A stretch of 64,000 bases of DNA from Nostoc carneum NIES-2107. Lineage in GTDB: Bacteria; Cyanobacteriota; Cyanobacteriia; Cyanobacteriales; Nostocaceae. The position numbers and the translations under genes were made by a program. Below, one piece after another: positions 44,915-54,976 of the stretch; within the stretch, counting starts at the first letter, position 1, and the number at the start of each line of letters is the position of its first letter. The stretch covers positions 5,479,007-5,543,006 of the forward strand of contig AP018180.1 of the NCBI GenBank assembly GCA_002368155.1, given 5' to 3'. Under the pieces are notes generated by a model that was given only the letters and a program-made list of their open reading frames with translations, had not been told where the DNA came from and ran no database searches.

Positions 44915-46981
44915 TTAATCTACTTGCCATACCTTAACAGTTTTGTCATAACTCCCACTGACGAGAGTTTTTCCATCTGGACTAAAAGCTACTGACTCGA
45001 CATAGGATGAATGACCAGAAAGAGTGATTGTTGCTAGTTGAGTTGGCACATCCCATAATTTAATAGTTTTATCATCACTACCACTGACAAGCATCTTGTT
45101 ATTAGGGCTGAATGCCAAAGATGTAACTGTGTTAGAGTGACCAGTTAAACTACCGATTTTTCTTCCAGTTCGCCAATCCCACAGTATGATGCTATTGTCT
45201 TGACTACCACTAGCCAAAATTTTACTATCGGGACTAATAGCTACAGCACGCACGCACTTTGAATGTCCGGCTAAATTTCTAATTAATAATCCAGTTTGCC
45301 AGATCCATAATTTGATATCTTGATCGCAGCCGCCGCTAGCAATAAAGTGACCATCTGGACTAAATACAAGAGATTTAACAGAGTCTGAATGTCCTGATAT
45401 TGTAGTAATTTCTTCTCCTGTTTTAATATTCCATAATTTAATGTTTTTATCATCACTTGCACTAGCAAGAATAGTTCCATCTGGACTGAAAGCTAGAGAA
45501 TTAATCAAGGCTAAATGCCCTGGTATAGAAAGGATTTCTTTTTTAGTTTCTATGTTCCATAGCTTAATAATTTTATCAGTTCCAGCATAGGCAATAGTTT
45601 TACCATCAGGACTAAAAGTAACAGCCATAACCTTGCCTACTTGCCCGGAAATATTATTAATTTCCTGCCCTGTATTTAAGTTCCATAGTTTGATATTTAA
45701 GTCTTCACTACCACTAGCTAAAGTTACACCATCATTACTGATAGCTATTGTATGAACCGCAGCGAAGATTCCTGAGTGTTCTGTGAAATTGTTAACTAAT
45801 AATGCTTGACTGTAATCTTGATTAGCCTCCTGGTACTTTCCTAAGTTATTGTAGGCAATTGCTCGGTAATAATAAGCCTGCTTATAATTAGAGTCGTGTT
45901 TAATAGCCTCTGTAAAATTATCAATTGCTTTTCCTTCTTCACCTATATTTAAGTAGATAAGACCTCGTTTGTAGTAAGCATCTGCGTAATATGTCTTAGC
46001 ATCGTCTGCATTATTATTGATAACTTCAGTAAAATCTTTAATAGCTTTTGCTGCCTCTCCTAATTCAGCCCAGATAGAACCACGCCTGAGAAAAGCAGCG
46101 GGATAATTGTCTGCCGTTAATTCTAATGCTTCAGTCAAATCTTGAATTGCTGCAGAATAATTTTCTTGTGAAATATATATAGTAGCTCTACTTAGATAAG
46201 CATCATAAAAATCAGGATTACGTTGAATTGCCATATTAAAATCATTCAGTGCTTCCTGATAATTACCAAGTTTAATGTATATAGAACCTCTTCCTAGTAA
46301 TGGTTGCACATATCTATCTTCATCTTCAGCAAACTTAGGCTTTACCTCCATAGCCTTAGTGTAATCTGCAATAGCTCTTTGCTGATCTCCTAACTCTGAA
46401 TAAGCCCGACCTCGGCTGACATAGGCTTCTGCAAAGTGTCCATCTTGCATCAAAGCGTCACTATAATGCTTAATTGCGCTCTTATAATCTCTGTCTTTTT
46501 GAGCATTTTCTACACCTAATTGATAAGATTTTAGAGCCGACGATACAAAACTGTTTTTTTCGTTATTAATATTAATTTTAATAAAGCTCACCTCTTGAGC
46601 TTCAAAAAAGAAATCAATTCTACCTAGCAAAGATAGAGTTGGTGCTAAGGTTGGTACTAAGGTTGGTACTAAGGTTGGTACTAAAGTTGGTTGAAAAATC
46701 GGTGATAAAGTTGCTTGAAAACTGGGTGATAAAGTTAACCTTAAAATAGATATATCTGGTAAAAAAGAATTACCAAAATTTAGGAAACTTCCAATTTTCT
46801 TTAAATTAGTAACTCTTTGTATTAGATTATCTGGCGATAAAACTTGATCGGCAGCAATAGCTTCAGGCACTAATCCTGTTAACGGATACCCTGTAAAACT
46901 AAAAATTAGTATCAGACTAATATAAATTACAACTTTTGAAAATCTCTTCAATATATTGGGAGTTTGTTTTGTCCACTTCAT
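44915..46981 (-). CDS. TPR and seven-bladed WD40 protein
   Basis: From ATG 46981 the product is 688 residues. It has an N-terminal hydrophobic segment (about 14-35), perhaps a signal or anchor, and a PTLVPTLVPTLAPTL repeat near 85-125. About seven TPR units follow (AYVSRGRAYSELGDQQRAI and similar). Seven WD40 repeats at about 435-688 form a full propeller (FSPDGKTLVSGSYDKTVKVW). Both modules bind proteins, so this is a scaffold, probably facing the periplasm or membrane. Start at the TTG 21 codons earlier is less likely. No neighbouring partner. Confidence 0.85.
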   Translation of the reverse strand: MKWTKQTPNILKRFSKVVIYISLILIFSFTGYPLTGLVPEAIAADQVLSPDNLIQRVTNLKKIGSFLNFGNSFLPDISILRLTLSPSFQATLSPIFQPTLVPTLVPTLVPTLAPTLSLLGRIDFFFEAQEVSFIKININNEKNSFVSSALKSYQLGVENAQKDRDYKSAIKHYSDALMQDGHFAEAYVSRGRAYSELGDQQRAIADYTKAMEVKPKFAEDEDRYVQPLLGRGSIYIKLGNYQEALNDFNMAIQRNPDFYDAYLSRATIYISQENYSAAIQDLTEALELTADNYPAAFLRRGSIWAELGEAAKAIKDFTEVINNNADDAKTYYADAYYKRGLIYLNIGEEGKAIDNFTEAIKHDSNYKQAYYYRAIAYNNLGKYQEANQDYSQALLVNNFTEHSGIFAAVHTIAISNDGVTLASGSEDLNIKLWNLNTGQEINNISGQVGKVMAVTFSPDGKTIAYAGTDKIIKLWNIETKKEILSIPGHLALINSLAFSPDGTILASASDDKNIKLWNIKTGEEITTISGHSDSVKSLVFSPDGHFIASGGCDQDIKLWIWQTGLLIRNLAGHSKCVRAVAISPDSKILASGSQDNSIILWDWRTGRKIGSLTGHSNTVTSLAFSPNNKMLVSGSDDKTIKLWDVPTQLATITLSGHSSYVESVAFSPDGKTLVSGSYDKTVKVWQVD

Positions 46982-47607
46982 AATCTGTAGGAATATTAAG
47001 AAATACCAACTTATTATTCCCACCCCAGTTTCAAAAATTATCAATTTCTATAATTCAGACTACTTTAGCTCCTGCAGGCGGTAACAAAACTAAGATATAC
47101 GGTGTCTGATTGCGGAGATGCTAAAGAGCGTTAAAGCTTGTAATGGCTTTTAGCTTTATTTGAGCATTTGGGATTTCAAATTCAAGTTTAAAGCTTTACT
47201 TTGTATGGATTAATTATCGCAATCTCTTATGCGAAAATTTGGTGTATGCAAATAAGAAAAACCGACTGGCTGTATCGCTCTACCAGTCGGCAACTAGCTT
47301 ACCTTACTTTTCAGAAGGAGACAATAAGACAACAAAACGGATAATGTTCTAAAATCTGCCTTATATTTGCAACAATTAAAATTAGGTATTGGAATTACCT
47401 ATTTACTATACCTAAAATTGTGCTTGTATCGAATCAGACAGGCTATAGTTCATTTTCAGCGCTTTTGCCTATAATTGGTAGATGCGATAGCCCAATTAAT
47501 AATACTTGTATGGGTTTAATGCAGAACCCAACTTGATTACAAGTATACCTTGAGTGTCAAAATAATCAAGGTATTTGTACCACTTTTTTTACTGGCTGAA
47601 AAATTCT
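46982..47607. other. Region between the WD40 gene and lepB
   Basis: About 620 bases between divergent genes. A hairpin at 47262-47290 followed by T-rich DNA on the minus strand marks a possible small RNA. The rest is AT-rich and holds the lepB leader. Confidence 0.55.
47255..47420 (-). ncRNA. Candidate small RNA with terminator hairpin
   Basis: On the minus strand CCGACTGG and CCAGTCGG (47262-47269 and 47283-47290) form a stem followed by TTTTTCTTATTT, a rho-independent terminator with no minus-strand gene upstream of it for 1000 bases. About 35 bases before the stem is a CU-rich GTCTCCTTCTG, able to pair with ribosome binding sites. The 5' end is a guess and no firm promoter is seen. Confidence 0.35.
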
Positions 47608-48180
47608 ATGACTCCTCACGAAAGTGAAGCAAAAGATAGCCCAGCGTCATCAAAAATATGGCGTAGTTGGCAGGAAAATCTAACTCTAGTTGCGATCGCG
47701 TTATGTTTGGCCTTTCTGATTCGCACTTTTATTGCCGAACCGCGCTTTATCCCTTCGGATTCTATGTTACCCACCTTGCACACAGGCGATCGCCTGGTTG
47801 TGGAAAAAATATCTTATAAATTTCATCCGCCTAAAACTGGGGATATTATTGTTTTTCAGCCACCAGAAGAACTGCAACGCCGAGGATATCCTAAAGACCA
47901 AGCTTTTATCAAGCGGGTGATTGGTGAACCGGGAGAGATTGTGAGTGTTGCTCATGGTAAAGTTTATCTCAACGGTCAAGCCTTGCAGGAAGACTATATT
48001 GCTGAACCACCAAATAATCCTTACCCACCACAAGTAGTTCCAGAAGGCGAATTTTTTGTCATGGGTGATAATCGTAACGATAGCAATGACTCTCGTTACT
48101 GGGGTTTTTTACCCAGAAAAAATATTATTGGTCGAGCCACATTCCGTTTTTGGCCCCTCGACCGCTTTGGGTTTATTTAA
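47608..48180 (+). CDS. lepB: Signal peptidase I
   Basis: The 190-residue enzyme has one N-terminal helix (about 24-42), then catalytic Ser52 (PSDSMLPTLHTGD) and Lys102 (QAFIKRVIGEPGE), plus the GDNRNDSNDSRYWG box. It removes signal peptides of exported proteins at the membrane. The ATG at 47608 fits the usual short N-terminus; the TTG eleven codons earlier is possible. It stands alone. Confidence 0.93.
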   Translation: MTPHESEAKDSPASSKIWRSWQENLTLVAIALCLAFLIRTFIAEPRFIPSDSMLPTLHTGDRLVVEKISYKFHPPKTGDIIVFQPPEELQRRGYPKDQAFIKRVIGEPGEIVSVAHGKVYLNGQALQEDYIAEPPNNPYPPQVVPEGEFFVMGDNRNDSNDSRYWGFLPRKNIIGRATFRFWPLDRFGFI

Positions 48181-48250
48181 AATTAAGGGTGCAGAGGCTA
48201 GGGGCTAGAAGTGAGAAATAAAAAATAGCTTTTTTAGTTAATCTTTCTTC

Positions 48251-48290
48251 CCCAGTCCCCAGTCCCCAATCCCCAATCCCCAATCCCCAA
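48251..48290. repeat. CCCCAGT and CCCCAAT units after lepB
   Basis: Five or so 7-bp units, CCCCAGT then CCCCAAT, between convergent lepB and the HHH gene. Same unit family as at 9513 and 25058. Confidence 0.8.
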
Positions 48291-48291
48291 C

Positions 48292-48825
48292 TTAAAACCT
48301 GAGATAATACATTAGTTGCGCGATCGCATCGGCTGGAAGTGCCAAGCGCTGCTGGAAATCCACTAAGCTACGATAAGGGCCAGCAGCTAAACGATTTTGC
48401 ACAACAGCTTGCGCTAAAGATATATCAATAAAAGGTATTTTTGCTAAATGTTCAACTGTTGCTAAATTGGGATTAAGTAAGGGTACCGGACATTCTAAAG
48501 ATTCTTCATCATAGTAAGCAAAATTAAGTAGTGGCTTGATTGGCTGTAATCGCTGCACAGGAATAGCCAAAGCTGCTGCAATATCTTCTATACAATAAAA
48601 TTTAACACCGGAACGTGAAAGTTCTACGAGCGATCGCGCTTGATGAATGGAAAACCCAGGTAAGCGTAACCAATCATCTACTGTTGCTTGATTAGCATCA
48701 ATGTGAATCCCCAGTTGAATCGCCAGCTGAATTTCTTCCCCAGATTGCAGTCTATAGTAAGGGTCGTTGAGGAGCTGGGTACGGAGTTTTTGTAACCTGG
48801 GGTTGAAAGATAGCCAGTTTTTCAT
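48292..48825 (-). CDS. ComEA-like helix-hairpin-helix protein
   Basis: The 177-residue product has two helix-hairpin-helix pairs: DANQATVDDWLRLPGFSIHQ (about 43-62) and LNPNLATVEHLAKIPFIDIS (about 117-136), the ComEA pattern for sequence-independent DNA binding. It has no signal peptide or membrane anchor, unlike ComEA of competent bacteria, so a cytoplasmic role is likely. It lies 13 bases after the TM2 gene, probably in one transcript. Confidence 0.75.
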   Translation of the reverse strand: MKNWLSFNPRLQKLRTQLLNDPYYRLQSGEEIQLAIQLGIHIDANQATVDDWLRLPGFSIHQARSLVELSRSGVKFYCIEDIAAALAIPVQRLQPIKPLLNFAYYDEESLECPVPLLNPNLATVEHLAKIPFIDISLAQAVVQNRLAAGPYRSLVDFQQRLALPADAIAQLMYYLRF

Positions 48826-48838
48826 ACTTTTTCTGGTG

Positions 48839-49213
48839 TCAAGAAATTTGGTCTAGCATCTGGCGGCGCTTTTGCTCAAATTCGTACTCAGAGATTAATC
48901 CATCTTGGCGCAGCTTATCTAATTCTCGCAAAGCATCTGCGATCGCTCCTACCTGATTGCTTACCTGCTGTGAATTTTTGATTGCTGACTTACCAAAATT
49001 GAAATTGCGATCAAAAGCTTCTTCATCTTGAGCCAAGTACCAAACCCCTTCAATAGCACTGGCTACTTTGGGGATAGGAGTCCAGGAAAGCAGAACATAC
49101 AATATTCCCCACACTGGTTGTCCCAGATAAAACTTATGTAATCCTGAAATGGTCAGCGTGCCAGAAAAAGCTAAAATAGCGGCAACGCTGCGGCTTTTTC
49201 GCTTGGTCAACAT
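48839..49213 (-). CDS. TM2-domain protein with SHOCT-like tail
   Basis: The 124-residue product has two helices (about 10-27 and 33-48) with the TM2 marks SGLHKFYLGQPVWGILYVLL, then a linker. The end LDKLRQDGLISEYEFEQKRR has the form of the short C-terminal SHOCT domain. Function unknown; SHOCT tails mediate contacts. The ATG at 49213 follows GGGGA by three bases and is preferred to a TTG three codons earlier. Upstream partner of the HHH gene. Confidence 0.8.
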   Translation of the reverse strand: MLTKRKSRSVAAILAFSGTLTISGLHKFYLGQPVWGILYVLLSWTPIPKVASAIEGVWYLAQDEEAFDRNFNFGKSAIKNSQQVSNQVGAIADALRELDKLRQDGLISEYEFEQKRRQMLDQIS

Positions 49214-49748
49214 ATTCCCCAATTTACCACTAGTACATTACCTACAATTAGATAGTCATCCTAGCAAAGCACTTGCATAAATGCAGCTTATTGTTTGGTG
49301 TTGGGCATTGAGTGTTTGATGTTTTTATTGATCACCCATTACCAATTACCGATAGTTACGGCTAGAAGTTGCAAACAAACTTAACCATTCCATTGGTTGT
49401 GCTACCTTATGCCTGTTCTCTACAGCAAATATTTATACTTCTCCCAGTCTATGTGAATCTATTTTATTGATTTTTGCTATGGCTGATCAGTTCTAAATAA
49501 GTAGGCTATATTCAAATAACATAGATACCGAGGAATTGCTCAAACTCATTGTATTTCCTAGCAGTGATTTATATAGTTTATGTAATATACGATATTACAT
49601 AAACTTAGGCTGAGGAAATTTCCTAAATAGCAAAAATTTGAGCCAGAATTTTAATTCAACTTAGTCTTAACCACAAAAAATAAAATTCTCGGTTTTTAGT
49701 GTACCGAAATAGTTGCAAAATATCCATCTATTGTTACTACAAGCACCG
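49214..49748. other. Divergent region with a long inverted repeat
   Basis: About 530 AT-rich bases between divergent genes. A 13-bp inverted repeat at 49576-49604 is the only strong structure. A GGAAATTTCC palindrome is at about 49613-49623. No gene. Confidence 0.55.
49576..49604. repeat. 13-bp perfect inverted repeat
   Basis: GTTTATGTAATAT (49576-49588) pairs with ATATTACATAAAC (49592-49604) around ACG. No T-run follows. It lies 145 bases before the TPR gene and could be an operator or a folded leader. Confidence 0.75.
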
Positions 49749-50168
49749 ATGCCCCTAATTCCGAAACTTAGAGAAAAACCAGTGGAACAGAAAGTAGACC
49801 AAAAAAATCATGTTCAGCCTGTTGAAAACAACTACGCGGATCGTCACTACCAGAGAGCTGTTCAGTATGCTAATCAAAAAAACTGGGCAAGTTGTGTGCA
49901 AGAATTGCGTGAGGCAATCAAACTAGAACCAAAAGTTAGTGACTATCATGCATTATTAGGCGTTGCATATTTTCAGCAGAACTTTCAGGGAATGGCAACA
50001 GTTTATATTCGCCAAGCATTAAAGCTGAATCCCCAACATCCTGTAGCGTTAAAATATGCTGCCAAGCTGAACGTTAAAGAATCTCAACCTGCCAATGCTA
50101 AATCTGCAGCACTTTCTGTAGGTCTTGCTTCAGTATTAAGCTTGTTTACCTCACGCTCAGAATCTTGA
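49749..50168 (+). CDS. TPR-motif protein
   Basis: From the ATG at 49749 the product is 139 residues with two tetratricopeptide units (HYQRAVQYANQKNWASCVQE, then YHALLGVAYFQQNFQGMATV and RQALKLNPQHPVALKYA) and a short tail. The frame opens twelve codons earlier with TTG; the ATG is preferred. Function unknown; TPRs bind partner proteins. The DUF1825 gene follows after about 135 bases. Confidence 0.75.
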   Translation: MPLIPKLREKPVEQKVDQKNHVQPVENNYADRHYQRAVQYANQKNWASCVQELREAIKLEPKVSDYHALLGVAYFQQNFQGMATVYIRQALKLNPQHPVALKYAAKLNVKESQPANAKSAALSVGLASVLSLFTSRSES

Positions 50169-50305
50169 GTCAAGTGTTGAAATTTCCCTAATGAACCGTA
50201 ATGGAACCGGAGCTTATTCCCTAGAGTATTGCCCTAGACTAGAATAAAAATATAAGCAAAACCATAATTTGCTGAGTGTGGGCGCTCAGTTGAATATTAA
50301 ACAAA

Positions 50306-50629
50306 ATGGGATTCTTTGACTCTGAGATAGTTCAGCAAGAAGCGAAACAGCTGTTTGATGATTATCAAGCACTTATCAAGCTTGGCAATAGCTACGGCAA
50401 GTTTGACCGTGAAGGTAAAAAGCTGTTTATTGAGCAAATGGAAGCCATGATGGATCGGTATCGCATCTTTATGAAGCGCTTTGAGCTATCAGAAGATTTC
50501 ATGGCACAAATGACTATGGAGCAGATGAAAACTCAGCTAGGTCAGTTTGGGGTGACACCACAACAAATGTTTGACCAAATGCATCTTACTCTACAACGGA
50601 TGAAAGCCGAGCTGGAAAAACAAGTATAG
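50306..50629 (+). CDS. DUF1825 family protein
   Basis: The 107-residue product matches the cyanobacterial DUF1825 family: MGFFDSEIVQQEAKQLFDDY and EQMEAMMDRYRIFMKRFELS. It is helical, charged and conserved in nearly all cyanobacteria but without a known function. ATG start; no clear partner. Confidence 0.88.
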   Translation: MGFFDSEIVQQEAKQLFDDYQALIKLGNSYGKFDREGKKLFIEQMEAMMDRYRIFMKRFELSEDFMAQMTMEQMKTQLGQFGVTPQQMFDQMHLTLQRMKAELEKQV

Positions 50630-50749
50630 GGTCTAGGGGCTAGAAGTTAGGTAATAGTGCTGCTACTAAGCTTAGTCAAAATTTAAAATCCAAAAAGTCA
50701 ATATTAATCAGCTTCTAGTCCTTAGTCCCCAGTATCCATTCTCTAGTTC

Positions 50750-52681
50750 CTATTCCCGCTCATTCGATTTCGGACGAGGAAACTGAGAGGGTGATTTAAA
50801 GCTTTCTACTGGTACATCTTTTAAAGCCTTTTGCATAAAGTCACGCCAGATGGGGGCTACCATCACCCCACCTGTAGCACCGTGGGCTAATTGTCTGTTG
50901 TCGTCTCTACCAACCCAGACAGCAGTTGTTAATTGGGGTACCGTACCTACAAACCAAATATCCTTTTCTGAGGATGTTGTACCCGTTTTACCTGCAGCTG
51001 GGCGACCTATAGCAGCATTTTTACCAGTACCCTCTGTAATTACCGATTGCATAACATTGATAATTGCTGCCGATGCCCAAGGATCTAAGACGAGCTGGGG
51101 CTTGGGAGTGTTATCTAGTAAGACATTACCGCTACTATCTGTAACACGGGCAATGACTGTGGGTGGTGACTGCCAACCATAATTAGCAAAGGTGGCATAG
51201 GCACTAGCCATTTCTAATGGTGTCACGCCAATTGCACCTAGAGGTAAAGAAGTTACAGGCTCCATTGGACTCATAATTCCCAAGGTACGGCAAGTTTCGA
51301 TGACTTTATTCATCCCCACTGACTTACCAACCTTAATGACAGGGATATTACGAGATTGGGCAAGGGCTGTGCGAATTGACATTGCCCCAGAAAACCCACC
51401 ATCATAGTTTCTGGGATAGTACCAACCATCACCATCGCGATAACTAACAGGAGCATCTATCACCGTTGTATCTGGTGCAAATTTTCCAGAAGCAAAAGCC
51501 GTGTAGTAAACAAATGGCTTAAAAGAAGATCCTGGCTGACGTTGCGCTTGGGTGGCCCGGTTAAATTCGCTGATTTTAGCGTCTACACCCCCTACCAAAG
51601 CTTTGACAAAATGCGTGCGGGGGTCGATTGCTACCAAAGCCATTTGATTTTTAGATAAGCCTTCGCCTTGGAGCCTTTCATGCCATTTAGCAACAGTTTG
51701 CTCTGCCATTTTTTGGAATTCGGCATCAACTGTAGTTTGGACGCGCATCCCACCTTTTAATAATGCTTCTCGCCCGAACTTCTTCGCTAACTCCTGAGAT
51801 ACAGTATTAGTGACATAAGGTAATGCACTACCTTGAAACGACCTAATTTTACCTAATTTAATTTCTTGCTTGAGGGCATCATCGTACTCTTGCTGGCTAA
51901 TCCAGTTCAAGTCCAGCATCCGCCCTAAAACTTCTTTTTGTTTTTGTTTTGCCAACTTCATGCTGACAAAAGGGCTGAATTCCTCTGGTGCTTGAATTAA
52001 ACCAGCCATCATCGCCGATTCGCCCAAGGTTAAATATTCTGAGGATTTGTTAAAGTAACTGCGTGCTGCAGTTTGTACTCCATAGTTGTTATGACCCCAA
52101 TACACTTGATTGAGGTACATTTCTAATATTTGGTCTTTAGAAAGAATTTGCTCTAAGCGAATTGCCAGAACTGCTTCTGCTATTTTGCGAGTAAAGGCAC
52201 GCTTTTGAGACAAAAAGATGTTTTTCACCAACTGCATGGTGATGGTAGAGCCACCTTCTTTAACTCCACCCGCAATTGAGTTAACCACGATCGCACGCCC
52301 TACACCTGTAGGATTAATACCGTGGTGGTTGTAAAAATGACCATCTTCGCTGGCTAATACAGCCCGTTTTAAATTTGGAGAAATTTTATCTAAGGGCATA
52401 ACTTCGCGGTTAGCTTCGCCGTGAACGCTGGCTAACAGCTTGCCTTTAAGATCATAAATATAAGTAGTTTCTGAAGGAAAGAAGTTACGTAGTTGCCTCA
52501 CATCTGGCAAGTTACGGAAACTAATAGCCAAGCCCACCAATCCGCCCGCCACAATTGAACTTGTCAGCATCGTGATTGATAATAGAGTTCCGCCAGCTAC
52601 CTGACCTACTCCTTTCAAAAACTCAAAACCTGATGAAGCCTTAGTTTGTGGCTCCTTGTCTTCAAAAGTCCTAGACGACAC
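50750..52681 (-). CDS. Class A penicillin-binding protein (PBP1A type)
   Basis: The 643-residue protein has a membrane helix (about 30-57), GT51 (SEDGHFYNHHGINP, GGSTITMQLVKNIFLSQK), and a transpeptidase with SxxK in PGSSFKPF, SRN and KTG in AGKTGTTSSEKD. It polymerises and cross-links peptidoglycan. The start is GTG at 52681 with GAGGAAG twelve bases upstream. It differs clearly from the PBP1C at 8706-11096, having no BiPBP_C domain. It faces tyrS across a short gap. Confidence 0.92.
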   Translation of the reverse strand: MSSRTFEDKEPQTKASSGFEFLKGVGQVAGGTLLSITMLTSSIVAGGLVGLAISFRNLPDVRQLRNFFPSETTYIYDLKGKLLASVHGEANREVMPLDKISPNLKRAVLASEDGHFYNHHGINPTGVGRAIVVNSIAGGVKEGGSTITMQLVKNIFLSQKRAFTRKIAEAVLAIRLEQILSKDQILEMYLNQVYWGHNNYGVQTAARSYFNKSSEYLTLGESAMMAGLIQAPEEFSPFVSMKLAKQKQKEVLGRMLDLNWISQQEYDDALKQEIKLGKIRSFQGSALPYVTNTVSQELAKKFGREALLKGGMRVQTTVDAEFQKMAEQTVAKWHERLQGEGLSKNQMALVAIDPRTHFVKALVGGVDAKISEFNRATQAQRQPGSSFKPFVYYTAFASGKFAPDTTVIDAPVSYRDGDGWYYPRNYDGGFSGAMSIRTALAQSRNIPVIKVGKSVGMNKVIETCRTLGIMSPMEPVTSLPLGAIGVTPLEMASAYATFANYGWQSPPTVIARVTDSSGNVLLDNTPKPQLVLDPWASAAIINVMQSVITEGTGKNAAIGRPAAGKTGTTSSEKDIWFVGTVPQLTTAVWVGRDDNRQLAHGATGGVMVAPIWRDFMQKALKDVPVESFKSPSQFPRPKSNERE

Positions 52682-52854
52682 GGCGATTTCACTTCCTCAC
52701 TTGTAAATTTAACTGTAATTGATTTGGCGAAGCAAGGCGGTTGATTTTTTGCAATTATAGTAGTTTGGCAGATAAGAGAACGGACAAATTGCCAGTGAAT
52801 ACAACCAACTTAATTTCTTCAGCCCAAAGTTTAATTAATAGCGAATCTCCTAGC

Positions 52855-54051
52855 ATGGCGCAAGATTTTGCTTGGTTGCGTCGTGGTGTCGTGGAAATCT
52901 TCCCACAACCAACAGATGTTGACAGCGAAAGTGAAACTTTAGAAAAGCGCTTGGCAACTACAAGCAGACCTTTAAGGGTCAAATTAGGCATTGATCCAAC
53001 CGGTGCTGATATTCATCTTGGTCATAGCATACCGGTACGAAAACTGCGAGCTTTTCAAGATGCTGGTCATACAGCAGTGCTAATTATTGGTGATTTTACG
53101 GCTCGCATTGGCGATCCGACTGGTAAATCTGAGGTACGTCGCCAACTGACAGAAGCAGAGGTAGCGCAGAACGCCCAGACTTATCTTGACCAAGTCCGCC
53201 CTATATTGGATTTTGACACACCTGGCAGATTAGAGGTACGTTATAACTCCGAATGGCTCTCCCGGCTAGATTTAGGAAAAATTTTAGAATTACTTTCCAC
53301 AATGACAGTAGGGCAGATGTTAGCCAAGGAAGGTTTTGCAGAACGTTATAAAAAAGAGAATCCAATTTTCCTCCATGAGTTCCTTTATCCGTTGATGCAG
53401 GGATATGATTCTGTAGCGGTTGAGGCTGATGTGGAGTTAGGCGGAACTGACCAAAAATTTAATATTGCGGTGGGGCGAGATTTACAACGCCATTTTGGGC
53501 AAAAGCCTCAGTTTGGGTTATTGCTACCAATTTTAATTGGTACAGATGGCGTGCAAAAAATGTCTAAGTCTTTAGGTAATTATGTGGGATTATCGGAACA
53601 TCCATCTGAGAAATATCAAAAATTGCAGGGAACTCCAGACCAGCTTTTAGAACAGTATTTTGAGCTACTGACCGATTTCGCTTTGGATAAACTCCCGCAA
53701 AACCCACGCGATCGCCAATTACTTTTAGCATGGGAAGTTGTAAAACAATATCACGGTGAAGCTGCGGCGAATCAGGCGAAAGAAGCTGCTGATAGCGGTG
53801 GTAAAAAAGGCGCTATCCCGGAATTCTCATTGGCTGAGATACCTCAGTTTCCGGTAAAGTTGGCTTATTTGCTCAATGTTAGCGGTCTGTGCAAAAGTAG
53901 CGGCGAAGGTAAACGCAAAATTCAAGAAGGAGGGGTTTACCTAGATGGTGATCGCATTACTAATGTTGATACCACTTTTGCCCAACCTGATGAGTTAGCT
54001 TTGAGAGTTTTACAGGTAGGGAAAAACAAGTTTGTGCGCTTAGTACCTTAA
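52855..54051 (+). CDS. tyrS: Tyrosyl-tRNA synthetase
   Basis: The 398-residue class I synthetase has the HIGH motif as HLGH ([13 protein letters not shown]), KMSKS as KMSKSLGN, and an S4 RNA-binding domain at the C-terminus (about 335-398). The ATG at 52855 is preferred because [17 protein letters not shown] matches the family's usual start. An upstream 38-codon extension is open but looks unconserved. pyrF follows after 29 bases. Confidence 0.94.
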   Translation: MAQDFAWLRRGVVEIFPQPTDVDSESETLEKRLATTSRPLRVKLGIDPTGADIHLGHSIPVRKLRAFQDAGHTAVLIIGDFTARIGDPTGKSEVRRQLTEAEVAQNAQTYLDQVRPILDFDTPGRLEVRYNSEWLSRLDLGKILELLSTMTVGQMLAKEGFAERYKKENPIFLHEFLYPLMQGYDSVAVEADVELGGTDQKFNIAVGRDLQRHFGQKPQFGLLLPILIGTDGVQKMSKSLGNYVGLSEHPSEKYQKLQGTPDQLLEQYFELLTDFALDKLPQNPRDRQLLLAWEVVKQYHGEAAANQAKEAADSGGKKGAIPEFSLAEIPQFPVKLAYLLNVSGLCKSSGEGKRKIQEGGVYLDGDRITNVDTTFAQPDELALRVLQVGKNKFVRLVP

Positions 54052-54080
54052 TGTATGAAATGAACCGCCGATAAACACCG

Positions 54081-54806
54081 ATGAAAGCCGAGCAGCGAAT
54101 TATTGTACCTTTGGATGTGCCAGATGTAGCGAGTGCGATCGCTCTTGTAGATCAGCTTCCGCAAGTTAATTTCTGGAAAGTTGGCTTAGAGTTGTTTACT
54201 AGCACTGGGCCAGCTATTCTCAGAGAGCTAAAATCTCGAGAAAAGCAGATTTTTCTGGATTTAAAGTTTCATGACATCCCCAATACTGTTGCTGGCGCTT
54301 GTCAGGCGGCGGCTGGTTATGGGGTGGATTTGTTAACAATTCATGCTACTGCTGGTAAGGATGCGCTGAAAGCTGCAACCGCAGCAGTACAAACAGGGGC
54401 AGCCCAAGCGGGTGTAAAACCGCCGAAATTGATTGCGATTACGCTGTTGACGAGCATTTCTGCTAGGCAGTTGGCGTTTGATTTAAAAATTCCCCTAGAA
54501 TTGCCAGAATATGCTTTGTCAATGGCGCTACTAGCTCAAGAAACAGGCTTAGATGGTGCAGTTTGTTCGCCCCAAGAGGTAGCACAACTGCGGCAAACTT
54601 GCGGAGATGATTTTCTGTTTGTTTGTCCTGGCGTGCGTCCAACTTGGGCAGACAAAGCAGATCAAAAGCGATCGCTCACCCCAGCACAAGCAATCAAAGC
54701 TGGGGCGGATTATTTAGTAATTGGCAGGCCAATTACTGCGGCGGCTGAGCCTGAGTTAGCCTGGGACAGAATTATTGAGGAGATAACTCAAGGGACTAAC
54801 AAATAA
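54081..54806 (+). CDS. pyrF: Orotidine 5'-phosphate decarboxylase
   Basis: The 241-residue product is a type 1 OMP decarboxylase: the DxKxxD site is in [14 protein letters not shown], with [20 protein letters not shown] and [12 protein letters not shown] at the phosphate site. It catalyses the last step of UMP synthesis. It lies 29 bases after tyrS, so the two probably share a transcript. Confidence 0.95.
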   Translation: MKAEQRIIVPLDVPDVASAIALVDQLPQVNFWKVGLELFTSTGPAILRELKSREKQIFLDLKFHDIPNTVAGACQAAAGYGVDLLTIHATAGKDALKAATAAVQTGAAQAGVKPPKLIAITLLTSISARQLAFDLKIPLELPEYALSMALLAQETGLDGAVCSPQEVAQLRQTCGDDFLFVCPGVRPTWADKADQKRSLTPAQAIKAGADYLVIGRPITAAAEPELAWDRIIEEITQGTNK

Positions 54807-54976
54807 AAAATATCCTGTCGCTGTGTAAGCTTAGGGAGCAGAGGAAGCAGAGGAGGAATATAATTTTACCTTTGCTTTCAAAACTCGATAATCTAATTTT
54901 TGGAAGTTCCAAAGAGGTATAAAACAGGAATATTCCCTCTTCAAGAAACGATGGGCGATCGCTCCCACAACCAAGC

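Noticed and set aside
47608-47625. Yfr1 small RNA motif (ACTCCTCAC)
   Set aside because: The match lies inside the lepB coding start, and the rest of the Yfr1 motif and its stem are absent.
48292-48825. Competence protein ComEA proper
   Set aside because: Two helix-hairpin-helix motifs are present, but the membrane anchor or signal of ComEA is missing.
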